Assembly: GCA_003978375.1 (NCBI GenBank)
Contig: QNZW01000182.1
Span: forward strand, 1 to 5,619
Length of the DNA: 5,619 nt
Origin: Sulfurovum sp.
GTDB lineage: Bacteria > Campylobacterota > Campylobacteria > Campylobacterales > Sulfurovaceae
Direction: 5' to 3'
Shown here one piece after another: positions 5,425 to 5,619 of the stretch. A program made the translations under genes and the position numbers. The notes beneath the pieces are model-generated. The model was not told the origin of the DNA. It saw only the letters and a program-made list of their open reading frames with translations, and made no database searches. The stretch's first letter is position 1; the number at the start of each line of letters is the position of its first letter.

Positions 5425-5619
5425 ATGGGAATTAAGAGAGTAAAGCCGACTTCACCGGGGCGTCGTTTCCAAACGTACCACACGTTTGATGAAATAACCG
5501 ATAAGCCGCCCGAAAAAGCATTGTTGAAGCCTGTCCATTCTTCTGGTGGGCGAAATAACAGGGGGCGTGTTACCAGTCGGCACAGGGGCGGCGGTCATAA
5601 GCGTCATTATCGCATGATT
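5425..5619 (+). CDS. rplB: Ribosomal protein L2, N-terminal part (cut by window end)
   Basis: ATG 5425 opens a frame that runs to the window end: [19 protein letters not shown], then [16 protein letters not shown] and [26 protein letters not shown]. These are the universal L2 N-terminal features, namely [22 protein letters not shown](V/I)[10 protein letters not shown] and YR.I. L2 helps assemble the 50S subunit and is needed for peptidyl transferase activity; about 65 of some 275 residues are seen. Hand-counted GC is about 50%, against roughly 30-40% for the lines to the left. Campylobacterota L2 as I recall it starts differently (MAIKSYKPYTPSRRF, with HK.AGAKK). The 27 bases before the ATG hold no clear ribosome-binding site and no recognisable rplW end, though rplW normally precedes rplB. 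It is probably from another organism joined here. Confidence 0.92.
   Translation, partial: MGIKRVKPTSPGRRFQTYHTFDEITDKPPEKALLKPVHSSGGRNNRGRVTSRHRGGGHKRHYRMI

Noticed and set aside
1..5619. CRISPR array, tRNA or rRNA gene, insertion sequence, prophage or defence genes
   Set aside because: No direct repeat series, cloverleaf-like segment, terminal inverted repeats or transposase-like frame was seen on either strand.

Overview
The window looks like a chromosomal piece from a Campylobacterota (Epsilonproteobacteria) member of the Sulfurovum/Sulfurimonas type. This rests on three things: low GC over most of the length, the gene orders tatB-tatC-queA and rppH-lysC-hobA (the H. pylori HP1060-1062 and HP1228-1230 orders, from memory), and a HobA N-terminus, a DnaA-interacting protein restricted to this group. 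The assignment is inference from protein resemblance; no search was run.

Layout. Two operons diverge from a 138-bp intergenic region (3189-3326). Leftward run hemW (radical SAM, heme chaperone type), tatB, tatC and a 3'-truncated queA. HemW is 40 bp from tatB, tatB and tatC overlap by one base, and queA begins a few bases after the tatC stop. Rightward run rppH (Nudix RNA 5' pyrophosphohydrolase), lysC (aspartate kinase) and hobA, with lysC and hobA overlapping by one base (TAATG). The intergenic region holds two facing, overlapping -10-like hexamers, an 8-bp inverted repeat and an orphan consensus ribosome-binding site followed by a six-codon mini-ORF. The only other gaps are 30-50 bp, and there is no gene-free stretch above 300 bp within the window.

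The genes are housekeeping: Tat export of folded proteins, queuosine tRNA modification, heme delivery, mRNA 5'-end processing, aspartate-family amino acid/diaminopimelate synthesis and replication initiation. The most informative feature inside an ordinary gene is an in-frame internal start in lysC (ATG 4577, with GAGGAG 9 nt upstream) placed just before the ACT domains, matching the alpha/beta aspartokinase arrangement of Bacillus and Corynebacterium.

The right end does not behave like one genome. HobA is intact for only about 45-50 residues, then continues in frame into what resembles the N-terminus of a glycosyltransferase. After that stop comes the first 65 codons of ribosomal protein L2, with higher GC and a sequence unlike the L2 expected in Campylobacterota. 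The simplest reading is a chimeric assembly or cloning artefact from about 5173 onward, not a new system. I found no convincing undescribed biological system here.
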